Positions 35,336-45,253 of a DNA stretch of 64,000 bases are shown here, piece by piece. Position 1 is the stretch's first letter. The number at the start of each line of letters is the position of its first letter. The position numbers were made by a program, and so were the translations under genes. The notes under the pieces are model-generated. The model saw nothing but the letters and a program-made list of their open reading frames with translations, was not told the DNA's origin and did not search any database. This stretch comes from Adiantum capillus-veneris (taxonomy: Eukaryota; Streptophyta; Polypodiopsida; Polypodiales; Pteridaceae), in contig CM043958.1 in the NCBI GenBank assembly GCA_014529385.2, forward strand, positions 76,546,669-76,610,668, read 5' to 3'.

Positions 35336-35976
35336 GAAATATAGCGATTGTGCAACCTTGGACTTATCAGACAATTTCAAATATACACTAAATTATGCAT
35401 GGGTGGGGTATGCACCATAAAATCACCTGTGAAAAGTTTCATTGACATCAGATCAAGTTTCATTTGGTACAATGTTGCACAATGGCCAGTTGTGGCAATA
35501 AGGGCCCCAGAACCAAAATATGGTAATTGTGCAATCTTGGACCAAAAAAATGGTTTCAGATCATGATGAAATGTTGCAAGTCTTGGTAATGCATCACCCA
35601 CCCTTGCAAATTTTCACAGCATCAAAAACCCTCTCATCAATTTCGGGTTTCTTAATAGCCATATTTTTGCCATAGGATAAAAAATGAGCTCTATGGAAAA
35701 AATATGGTAATTGTACAACCCTTGACCAATGAAACATTTTCAAATATCCATGAAATTTTTTAGGGACAAGGAATACATTATATATCTTACCCATATAAAA
35801 TTTCATTGGCATTGGATCATGTTCAGTTGGTATAGGGGGGCATAGGGATCCCTATAGACAAATTATGGTGATTGTGCAACCTTGGACCAACAAAATGGTT
35901 CTAAATGGCCATGAAACTTTGGAGGGGTGGTTAATGCATCATAAACCCCACACTCACAAAGTTTCATGGCCATCAA
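35336..35976. repeat. Degenerate ~175-bp tandem repeat, left part
   Basis: The phrase ATTGTGCAA(C/T)CTTGGACC recurs at about 35347, 35526, 35708 and 35871 (spacings 179, 182, 163), each followed by 'atggttt.a.atggccatgaaa' and 'gcatcacc' blocks. A conserved hairpin, CCATATTTTTGCCATAGG with its complement near 35659-35702, is part of the unit. Copia C is inserted at the right edge. The array continues at 42209. Confidence 0.8.
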
Positions 35977-36205
35977 TATTACCATATACATGTGGTAGTG
36001 ATGTGTGTGAACACACTTAGGATCACTGAGGCATTCTTTCCCTCACTAGGAGGTTTTTTCCCCCATGCATTATATATACGCTGATCACTCTAGGGGTAAC
36101 TTATCTTTCCATTGCACACTAAGTAATACACTCTTTGTTGCATGCCTTGAGCTTCCTTTGTTTTCTCCAAGCTGTGTGTGTTCTCTTGCAACCCTAATTT
36201 CAACA
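35977..36205 (+). repeat. 5' LTR of Copia C
   Basis: It begins TATTACCATATACATGTG (the partner LTR begins TGTTACC, so the G of TG has changed to A) and ends ...TTTCAACA. Comparison by eye with the 3' LTR shows about 30 differences in 229 positions, implying an old insertion. A TATATATACG motif at 36072 could be the TATA box. Confidence 0.88.
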
Positions 36206-36207
36206 AT

Positions 36208-36218
36208 TGGTATCAGAG
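36208..36218 (+). other. Primer binding site of Copia C
   Basis: TGGTATCAGAG follows the LTR after two bases and is complementary to initiator Met-tRNA over 11 bases before diverging (GAAG where GC is usual). Confidence 0.8.
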
Positions 36219-36544
36219 AAGATTGCGTCCTCCCGACCTTGGTCACCAGTAGCTCCAGAACACGCCTGCTCACTTTCTACAATTTTTGTGAGCTTTAGCG
36301 AGCAATCTTAGGTTGAAAAATATTTTGGATGAACTCAAAGAGCTCAGTCTACTCAAATTTTTGATTCGGCTTATTTCATGAAGTCTTCGTTTCCACTACA
36401 GGTAGTACTGCGTAGGCTATTTCGTCAATTTGTGTAAAATTCTGTTAGTGTAGTTTTTTGCATAACTTGTCCTATATAGCACGTGTTGTCCCCACTTTAT
36501 TTCTCCTCTTTTCAGGCAGTTTTTGCATCAGTGCAGCATTTACC

Positions 36545-38500
36545 ATGGCTGACAACAACACATATGTGTTCAAGATGTTTGTTGCTGATGATAGATTGGA
36601 TGGGGACAATTACCCTATGTGGGATTATATGATGCAACATGTTCTTGTGTCAAAGGGCATTTGGAACATTGTGCAGGGCATTGATGTACCTTCTGGTTCT
36701 GAGGATACATGTGATGTTGGGGATGTTGCAGGTATTGCTGCAAGGATTGTTGTTGTTAGAGTTGTTTGCCTACGGTTGAGCAAGCTCAATGGGATGTAAA
36801 AGATGCGTAGGCTCATGCATGGATTGTGTTGTCTATGAAGCGCACTATTACTCCCCACATTTGTTTAGCAAATATGCAAAACAAGCTTGGGATATTCTAG
36901 CTGGTCTTTATGCAAGTACCAATGAGGAAAAAATTGCATTGCTACGTAAAGAGTTGGAGTCGAAGATTACGCATGAGGAAGATGATATGGACACTCTCCT
37001 TGCTAGTGTTAAGGATATCAATGAGCAACTTATTTCTGCAGGTGAAGTCATTTCAACAGATAGTTCCCTTGTGCAGACTGTTCTTGATGCCTTGTAAGAT
37101 TCTTACCAGACTTTTGCTGGTACTTGGAGACTTATGACCCAAGGAAATTGTGAAGCTGTCAAGTTTGATGCATTCTGCACATTGCTGTTGCAAGTCACTT
37201 TCCAAACAAAAACAAGACTGGACAGCGTGCAACTGAACAAGCTTTTATTGTTGCTCAAAGAAAATTTGGTCACAACAATGCAACCAATTCTCATGGTTCT
37301 TTTGTGATTGGAAAATCACATGTTTCCAATGCTTCTACCGGTAGCAATTTGTTTGGGACTTTTGGTGATAATAAAAAAAAGAAGATGCGTTGCCATTACT
37401 GTAAAGTTAATGATCACTTCATCAAGCAGTGTCCTAAGTTGAAGGCCAAAGAGGCTAAGAAGAAAGAGACTGGTTCCACTACTAATGTTGGTTCCACTAC
37501 AAACGTAGCTATTGTTGAGTCTTCTATGAAAGGAGACTGTGATGCTGATGTTGTTGCAAAATGGGCTTGTAGTGTAGAGTGTACCTATAATCTTGTTGTC
37601 CATGATGCATGCATGTCAATTGTTGCACACTCGCATGTGTGGTATTTTGACAGTGGTGCTACAAAGCACATTACCTCACATCATGATCTGTTCACCTCTC
37701 TTGAGTCTGTCTCATGGGAATTCAGTTACTTGTGCCAATGATGACTCTTATCTGATTCAGGGAGTTGGAAAGATTGTGCTTATTGCTGCAAATGGTAGTT
37801 CTTTCACAGTTGTTGATGCACTTTATGTACCTAGGATCAAGAAGAATTTTTTGTCTATATCTACACTTGCTAGACTTGGACTTGTAGTCAAGTTTGTGGA
37901 TGAAAAATGTATAATACATGATCTCAGTTTTGGTGATGAAATTGTTGCATTTGGCATTTTATGTGGTGGGTTGTATAAGCTCACTTTGTATGACAAGTGT
38001 GGGCAGAAATTTGCAAATGCAGTTGTGTATTCTAAGGCTATTTCAAATGCAAAACATTGACATGCACATTTTGGACATCTGAATTTTGCTAGTTTGCTGC
38101 GTTTGCAGAAATCTGATATGGTTGCTTCAATTCCGGCGTGTCAAACATGTTTTTGAAGGTTGTATTTTGGGTAAGATGCAATATTCAAAGTTTCCAAATG
38201 ATGGTTCAGTTAGGGACACATGTAGGTTGCAGCTTGTGCATAGTGATGTTTGTGGGCCCATCAAAACTCCATCCTTGGTCAATTACCTTTACTTTGTGAC
38301 TTTCATTGATGATTACTCCAGGCATGCATGGGTATACCCGCTTAAAGCAAAGTCCAAAGTATTTATCAGTGCTTCAAACAATTTCTGGCTATGGCTGAAA
38401 ATGTCTCAAAATATACTATGGGCACCATCCATTCCGATCGAGGGGGGAATATATGTCTTATGGGTTTAATGCATTTCTGGCTAGTTGTGGGATATAAGCT
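36545..38500 (+). pseudogene. Copia C gag-protease-integrase (N-terminal part)
   Basis: Gag starts at the ATG at 36545 (MADNNTYVFKMFVADDRLDG), continues in a second frame at 36789-37097 (AWDILAGLYASTNEEKIALL) and ends with an intact CX2CX4HX4C zinc knuckle CHYCKVNDHFIKQC (37304-37741). Protease follows with WYFDSGATKHITSHHDLF, keeping the catalytic D-S-G. The region 37593-38060 covers the protease tail and pre-integrase (ALYVPRIKKNFLSISTLARL). Integrase retains FIDDYSRHAWVYPL and TIHSDRGG but then stops homologous reading at about 38498. At least five frame breaks occur. Zinc knuckle and protease motifs being intact suggests gag-pol was once functional. Confidence 0.85.
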
Positions 38501-39834
38501 TTACGAATCGCATTGTTCAAGAAAACTTCACATTTTTGGGTTAACATTTTTGTGTCGACTAACGGATCTAAACCAATTGATAGCTCCACGAATCACAGTA
38601 ATCAGTCCTTTCAAGCCATAACATGTATTAACTATTCGACCACTATACATGTCTAACCACTAACTTTGCCCACTCTTTATGCGCTCTTTGTCCTTTGCCT
38701 CTTGATTTATTGATATGGGGTTTTTCTTTTTTTAACTTTTACATGCCAATATTTTCTTAGTGAATAGATTGCGTGCACATACTACTAAAAATAGGGAAAG
38801 AGTCAAAAGCAACTCACTTGCTAAGTACCATAGATAGCTAGCAATTATTTTAGGCATGAAAAGACTGTAAAAATTATCCGTTGCTAAATGTTTCTCTAAA
38901 TTACTTTTAGTTAACATAAATGGAGCCCCGAAACTTACACTTGAAGTAGTTTTGGAGTCTTGATTTTTCTCCTCCTTTGCCTTTGAAGCTTTTATATACT
39001 CGTTAAGGAGTTCTTTAGTTTAGTTTAAAAAAGTCTTGGTAAATCATTCATTTGATGTCTACCTTCAGGTGGGTTTGATAAATCATCCTTTTCCCAAGGT
39101 TTTTCATCCTTTAGCCTTATGGGATGTTTGCTATAAATACTTAACTCCAAGGCTTTAAATCTTTCCTTTAGGTCATTGTATTTAATTTGCAATTTTTTAA
39201 AGAGTTGTTTATTGTATTCATTTGATTTTTCTGTTCTTTAGTTATTTCAGCTCTATGTTTACGCTCAATTTGTAGTTCTTTAAAGAGTTGTATATTATAT
39301 GTTAGTAAATCAAAGAGTTATTTCTCTCTTTTAGCCCTATGTTCACACTCAATTTTTAGTTCTTTAAAGAGTTTCATTGCTTCACTGCGTGCATGCCTCT
39401 TTAGTTTGTAATAAATCATTATGCGTAGAATCAATTGGCTTTTGGTTATAAAGTGGGACACTGCGTGCCTCTTTGCTTTGTAGTGAATCAATTGGCTTTT
39501 GGTTATAAAGTGGTAATTTTTGAGGTACCAACCCATTTACTATTTTCGTCTATTATAAGGTCTCTTTTGCTTGCTTGATGGATTAATACCCATATTTAAC
39601 ATTATGGTTGTTTTGTAAATATTTAACTTTTTCCATTCTATGCAGAAGTTTGCTTGAACAGTGCAGTTCGTTATAAAGCTTATATCTTTCTATTGATCAA
39701 TAAACCGTTAAATATTAACTTTGCTTTTGGCCAATCCTTTGTTACAAATTATTACTTTCCATTTTCTCTCAAAGACATTAAAAGTATACAATTTTGTTTT
39801 TGGTGGTAATATATAGGAAATAAATACTCAACTT
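38498..39834. other. 1.3-kb foreign segment inside Copia C integrase
   Basis: Integrase homology stops at about 38498 and resumes at about 39838 (MDDKVVKCIFVGYSAESKGY). The intervening DNA has no Copia homology. On the minus strand it shows charged, repeated peptide (ELKIECEHRAKRE, QIKYNDLKERFKALELS) and repeated DNA blocks: CTCAATTTGTAGTTCTTTAAAGAG/CTCAATTTTTAGTTCTTTAAAGAG-like sequence at 39266 and 39349, and CAATTGGCTTTTGGTTATAAAGTGG at 39430 and 39487. No duplication of target bases was found at the joins. Part of Copia integrase is lost here, so this could be an insertion with deletion. Confidence 0.55.
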
Positions 39835-39837
39835 GTA

Positions 39838-41895
39838 ATGTTCAATGATGACACTGAAGTGGAAGGGATTATAAGCACATGCGTGTTTTTGGTTGTTTAT
39901 CATATGCTTTGGTGCTACAAACACAACACAACTAATTGGATGATAAGGTTGTCAAATGTATTTTTGTTGGATATAGTGCTGAAAGCAAAGGTTACAAGTT
40001 GTATCATCCGCAAACAAAGCGTACCTTGGTCTCACAATATGTTGTGTTTGTGGAAGATTCTATTCATCCCTTGCTGTCATGTACTGTAAGCTCACACGAC
40101 ATTTATGCCACTTTGTTGCCTGTTTTTAGTGGTGGAAATTTGAATGTAAATTCCAATGAGGCAAATGTGCAATCTATGGGGGTTTTGGAAAATGTTACAG
40201 ATCAGCCTATTACTGATGCAAATGTACATGATGTACTTGATGAGGAAAGGGCTGAGAATGAGTAGGCTAGAGGTATGCCTAAATGGCTAGTGCATACTTT
40301 GAGTGATAGTAAATTGGATGCACCTTTGTCTAGTCGTACTCCTTCAAGTTCTCTCCATGCATCTTTTGCATCAGATTGTTATGCTTTGGTTGTGTCTAGC
40401 TTACATGATGTTGAGGAAAATCTCTCTTTTGATGAAGCACAAAAATCAAAAAATTGGACGGCTGCCATGCAATCAAAATATGATGCACTTATAAAAAATG
40501 ACACATGGACTTTATGTGATTTGCCTCCTAGAAAAAAGGCCATTGGTACAAAGTGGGTTTACAAGTTGAAACGCAAATTGGATAGCGAGATTGATTGCTA
40601 TAAGGCTTGACTTGTATCAAAAGGTTATGCACAACAAAAAGGCATATATTATGAAGATACTTTTTCTCCCACTTGTCGTATGACATTGTGTGTTTTATAC
40701 GTGCATTGGAAACTCATTTTGGTTGGGATGTACATCAATCAAACATTGTTATTGCTTTCTTGAATGGTGACATATTTGAGTAATTTTATGCAAATGTAAG
40801 AAAGCTTTGTATGGTTTGAAGCGATCTCCTTGTGCTTGGTATGAGAAGGCTCACACTCATTTGGTTAAACGAGGCTTTTGTAAAAGTCCAATAGAAAGCA
40901 CATTGTATGTAAAGCGTGAGGATGATGTAATTCTCATTGCGTTTCTCTATGTAGATGATTTGCTGATCACTAGACCAAATGAGAGACATATTGTTGAATT
41001 TAAGGTTGATTTAAATGCTACTTTCAAGATGAAAGATTTGGGGCTGTTGCATCATTACTTGGGTATACATTTTAAGCAATGTGATGGTGGTATTGCCTTG
41101 TGTAGGAAAAGTTACATAGAGACATTGCTATGTAAGTTTGGACTTGAGGATTGCAAACCTATTGCCACACCCATGGAAACCTGTTTGAAGTTGAGTCTTC
41201 ATGATGCTAGTGATCCTGCCAATATCACTCTTACCAAATAGTTGTTGGCTGCCTCATTTATGTATGCAACACGAGGACGGATATTCAGCTTGAATTCTCT
41301 CAAGTCAGTAGATTCATGCATAGCCCAGGGTCTAAGCATTGGCAGGGTGTCAAGAGGATTTTTTTCTACTTGAGTGGCAGTTTACATCTTGGCTTGTTTT
41401 ATCCCAAGGGGGGATCATTGCAGCCATATTTACATGCTTTTTGGACTCAGATTGGGCTGGTTGTTTTGACACACGAGTGTCCACAATTGGTTTTTGTTTC
41501 ATGCTTGGCATCTCATGCATATCATGGTTGAGCAAGAAGAAACCTACTATGGCCACTTCCAGTTGTGAGACTGAGTACAGGGGATTCTTCACAGCAATGG
41601 TTGAGTGTGTATGGCTCAAACGCCTTGTGGCTGATTTGGATGTTGGACAGGAAATTGCCAACACTATCTACATTGACATTCAGAGCACATTGTGAGGAGC
41701 CCAATTTTATATGCTCGCACAAAGCACATTGAGGTGCATTACCACTACGTTAGGGAGAGGCTCTTAGTAGGAGAGATCAGCTTGGCTTGTGTGCCAACAC
41801 AGGGCAACCTTGCAGATCTTTTCACAAAGGAATTGTCTCGTGAGAAGTTCAAAGCTTTTTGCAAAGCTTTGGGCTTATTCCCCTTTGTGGACTGA
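39838..41895 (+). pseudogene. Copia C integrase tail, RT and RNase H
   Basis: Integrase tail at 39936-40265 (CIFVGYSAESKGYKLYHPQT), RT start at 40275-40610 (DTWTLCDLPPRKKAIGTKWV), RT palm at 40807-41241 (LYVDDLLITRPNERHIVEF, LGLLHHYLGIHFKQC) and RNase H at 41339-41895 (LDSDWAGCFDTRVSTIGF, SSCETEYRG, TKHIEVHYHYVRERL). Between 40610 and 40807 there is a stretch of homologous but shifted sequence. YVDD is intact, and RNase H retains Asp, Glu and the IDIQS Asp position. Stops at 40608, 41239 and 41693 and frame changes make it non-functional. Confidence 0.85.
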
Positions 41896-41974
41896 TCATG
41901 TCCTCACACGGCACAACACTTCTCTCTACTCTAGGTGCCAGCTCTCGTTCACTGCATCACTCCAAGGGGGGATT

Positions 41975-42203
41975 TGTTACCATATACATGTGATAATGAT
42001 GTGTGTGAACACACTTAGGACCGCCGGGGCATTTTTTCCCTCACTAGGACTTTTTTGCCCCTGTGAATTGTATATATGCCTATCACTCTAGGGCTAACTT
42101 ATCTTTCCATTGCACACTAAGTAATACACTCTCTCTTGTGTACCTTGAGCTTCCTTCGTCTTCTCCAAGCTATGTGTGATCTCCTGCAACCCTAGTTCCA
42201 ACA
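41975..42203 (+). repeat. 3' LTR of Copia C
   Basis: It begins TGTTACCATATACATGTG after the purine tract at 41963-41974 and ends ...GTTCCAACA. Length is identical to the 5' LTR. Sequence beyond it returns to the satellite-like repeat. Confidence 0.88.
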
Positions 42204-42208
42204 ATAAA

Positions 42209-43620
42209 TAACCGTCACATTGGTCCAAGGTTGAGTAATATCGATATTTTTGCCATAGAATCTCAAAAGAGCCCTATGGAAAAAATATGGAAATTTCAAT
42301 CTCTTGAAACAAAACAGTTTCATAATGGGATGAAACCTTGCATAGGAGGGGGTACACCATGTCCCTTGCTCTTGGAGAGTGTCATTGGCATCAGCTTATG
42401 TCTCTTGGGTTTGGGATTGTATAATGACTATGTTTTTTCTCTATGGCTCATTTGGATTTCACAATGACTATATTTTTTCTATAGGGCTCATTCGGGGTCA
42501 TATGGAAAAACATGGTGATTATGCAATCTTGGACCAGAAATACACTTTTTGATAGCCATGAAACTTTGCAAGGGTGGGTTATGCACCATATCCTTTAGGG
42601 TTGTCTAATAGCCATATTTTTTCCATAGGGTCACAAATGAGCCCTATGGAAAAAAAATTCACAATTGTTCGACTCTGGATTATCAAACAATTTTAGATGG
42701 CCATGAGACTTTGTAGGGGCGGGGGATGCACCATATCCCCCTTCCCTCCAAATTTCATTGGCATCAAATCACGTCTTGTTGTTATAGGGTTGCACAATGG
42801 ACTATTTATGTCAATTGTGCTCGACAAAATGCTCTCAACTTTGTAGGGGTGGGGTTATGGCTCATTTATGGAAATTATGAAACCTTGGACTGAGTAAACA
42901 GTTTCAAATAGACATAAAACTTTACAAGAGTGGGTATGTACCATATCCCTATCCTCTACAAAGTTTCATGGGCATCAAAAACCATCTCATCAGTCCAAGG
43001 ATATCCACAGTTTTTCCACAGTGTCCCAAATGAGCCCTATGGAAAAAATATAACAATTGTCCAACCAAGTGGTTTCATATAAGCATGAAACGTTGCAAGT
43101 TTGGGTAATTCACCATATCTCCCATCATTGCAAAACTTCATTGGCATGGCATCATATCTTGTTGGTAAGGTCGCACAATGGCCTTGCTTTTTCCATGGGG
43201 ATTCCTACAACCAAAGTATGGCGATTTTGCAACCTTGGACCAATAATTTCATGTCAGAACACCATGAACTTTGCAAGGGTAATGAACCATGTCTCCCACC
43301 CTTGCAAAGTTCAAAGGCGTTGGATCATGTCATAGATCTCATTTGGGACCCTACAAAAACATGATGGTGATGAAGAAAGTTAAGACCAACATGATCCTTT
43401 TAGATAGCCATGAACATTGCAAGCATAGTGGATAAGGTGTATTACCCACCCCTAAAAAGTTGCATGGCCTTTTGAAAGGATCTTGTCGGTCCAAGATTAC
43501 ACAATCACCATATTTTGGTCACAAAGCTCATTTAAGACCCCACGACAAAAATATGGCAATTGTGCAATCTTGGACCGACATAGTTTTGATAGCCATGAAA
43601 ATTTGGCACATGACCGACAT
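42209..43620. repeat. Degenerate ~175-bp tandem repeat, right part
   Basis: Variants of 'attgtgcaacctTggacc' recur at about 42511, 42660, 42870, 43049, 43220 and 43559. The same hairpin (CCATATTTTTTCCATAGGG with GAGCCCTATGGAAAAAA) appears near 42246, 42608 and 43008. Conserved blocks 'gcaaagtttcattggcatca' separate them. The array is the continuation of 35336-35976. No coding sequence is supported. Confidence 0.8.
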
Positions 43621-44335
43621 AATGTTAGTTGAAAATGAAACTTCATTCAATACAATAAAAGGTAAATATGTACTACAGATCAATGAGACAAGGTACAACT
43701 ATAGAAAAATACCATAATAGGTTTCTAAATGAAGATAACAAAAGGTGAGATAAATGAAGGGGCTAATTCAAGTGGAATGATTACAAAGAAAGTGGTATAT
43801 GCTAGGGTACATGATCACAAATGCTGTCAAGTGAGCACTTATATCATCGGCTAGATCTCCAGCTCTTGCTCTACTACGTACATCCTCCATAGTGCTCTCA
43901 TAATCATTCAGATGCAAGCACCACAAGCCATACCCCCCTTTTTTGGATGACAATCCTTTCAAGCCATAACTTCACAATAAGGACTAAATGGGAGTAGTGC
44001 ATGGCCACCTTTGACCATCATACTGTGTACAAAGTGGAAGTAGTGTCCACAACCACGCATGTACTAAAAATGATGTCCTGAAAGAACTATACTATGTGCA
44101 TTATATAGCTCACAATAATCATCCACAGTGGATTACTGAAGCAACCTTCACCATGGTGTAGCAAAGAATATAGTAGTCAACTCCCTCCTCATTGCTCTCC
44201 TCGACAACAACTACAAAATCATCTCCCTCTACCAAGCAAACCATGATTGTATTTGCATCATTAGAGAACCACGTGATGTGAGCCTTGATGGAGCTTCCCG
44301 CTATGATCGTACCCTATGAGGGTGAACGAAGTTGG
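43621..44335 (-). pseudogene. Unidentified eroded ORF
   Basis: On the minus strand 44165-44320 reads HITWFSNDANTIMVCLVEGD then DFVVVVEESNEEGVDYYI in one open frame, and 43768-43962 reads MKGLSSKKGGYGLWCLHLND onward with VRSRARAGDLADDISAHLTA. The two are separated by stops. I do not recognise a family, though the pattern of conserved-looking blocks suggests an old transposon- or host-derived gene rather than random sequence. Confidence 0.3.
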
Positions 44336-44468
44336 AGTTAATTAGGCTTAATTTGAAGCCTATATGTTTATTGAGGAGTGACCAGGGCTTGGTAACAAGC
44401 CAAGTTTAATGCTACTTGTATGCCAAATGCGCCTTTAAAAGGCCAAAAAACTTGCTTGGTAACAAGCA

Positions 44469-44610
44469 AGTTTAAAGTTAAGGGCCGGTTCAGACGCTGG
44501 TTCAGATGCTGCGACGGAAATGCTTCCCATAGGGGCGGTTAAAGTTAAAGTTTAAAGTTAAGGGCCGGTTCAGACGCTGCGACGGAAATGCTTCCCATAG
44601 GGGCGTCTAA
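44469..44610. repeat. Short tandem duplication with inverted ends
   Basis: AGTTTAAAGTTAAGGGCCGGTTCAGACGCT...GCGACGGAAATGCTTCCCATAGGGGCG (split here to show the two ends) occurs at 44469 and again at about 44549. GGCCGGTTCAGACGC and GCGTCTAAGCTGGG (44604) are inverted-repeat-like, and CGTCTAAACCCAGCCT recurs at 44803, so this may be a small MITE. No target duplication was identified. Confidence 0.45.
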
Positions 44611-45253
44611 GCTGGGTGGCAAAAGCCTATTTGTTGCAGCAGGTATCATCTTCCTCCGGGTCCGCCATTTTTCTTCCGGCACCACCCCCCCCGAAAGAGC
44701 TGCTGGCCTCTCTCCACCTCTCTATTTTTCGCTCTTCTTCCTCCAACACCGTTCAGACGAGGCGGCGGTAGACCTGCAGAAAGCCTTTCTTCCTCCAGCC
44801 TCGTCTAAACCCAGCCTAATTGTATGTCAGATGCACCTTTAAAGGGCCAAAAATTGTCTTGTTAAAGCTAAAAGTGGGTATGTTTAAAGTGAGCCCAAGT
44901 GGAAGTTTATGGACTAGAACTGCGAGCTCTACATGCCTGTCTTATGGCTCGTCAATTGGAGCTACGACGAGGAAGCTTTGAGAGTTTGAAGTTGGAACTT
45001 GGAATGGTTTGGAGATCCGTAGGAGATTGAAACAGCTTGTAGATGAAATGCACTGAAGTACGTGCAAGGCCTAAAGTGCTAATCATATGGAGCCTTTTAA
45101 CCTTTATTCATTGGTCAATTCCCAAGTGAGAAATTCAGTCCTTGCCGTTTGAAGAGACGAAAGAGTTGCGTTGATTCCTGTTGATAGACAGAAACTCTCT
45201 CTTTCCTGGCTGAATCTCTACATTGCGGAGGATTCGACTCTCTCCTACATCTC
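44611..45253. other. Region upstream of the UGT gene
   Basis: No gene is recognised. GC-rich sequence at 44640-44810 reads open in one frame but has no known domain. I found no convincing TATA box within 100 bases of the UGT start codon; CCTTTATTCATTGG at 45104 contains a CAAT-like element on the minus strand. Confidence 0.35.

Larger units (their letters stand above)
35977..42203 (+). mobile_element. Copia C: LTR retrotransposon with both LTRs
   Basis: Two 229-bp LTRs bound the element (35977-36205 and 41975-42203), with a tRNA primer site after the first and a purine tract (AAGGGGGGATT) before the second. Target duplication is ATCAA/ATAAA, one mismatch. Order gag, zinc knuckle, protease, integrase, RT, RNase H is as in Copia. 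Many stops and a 1.3-kb foreign segment (about 38498-39834) inactivate it. It is inserted in the ~175-bp satellite-like array. Confidence 0.9.
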
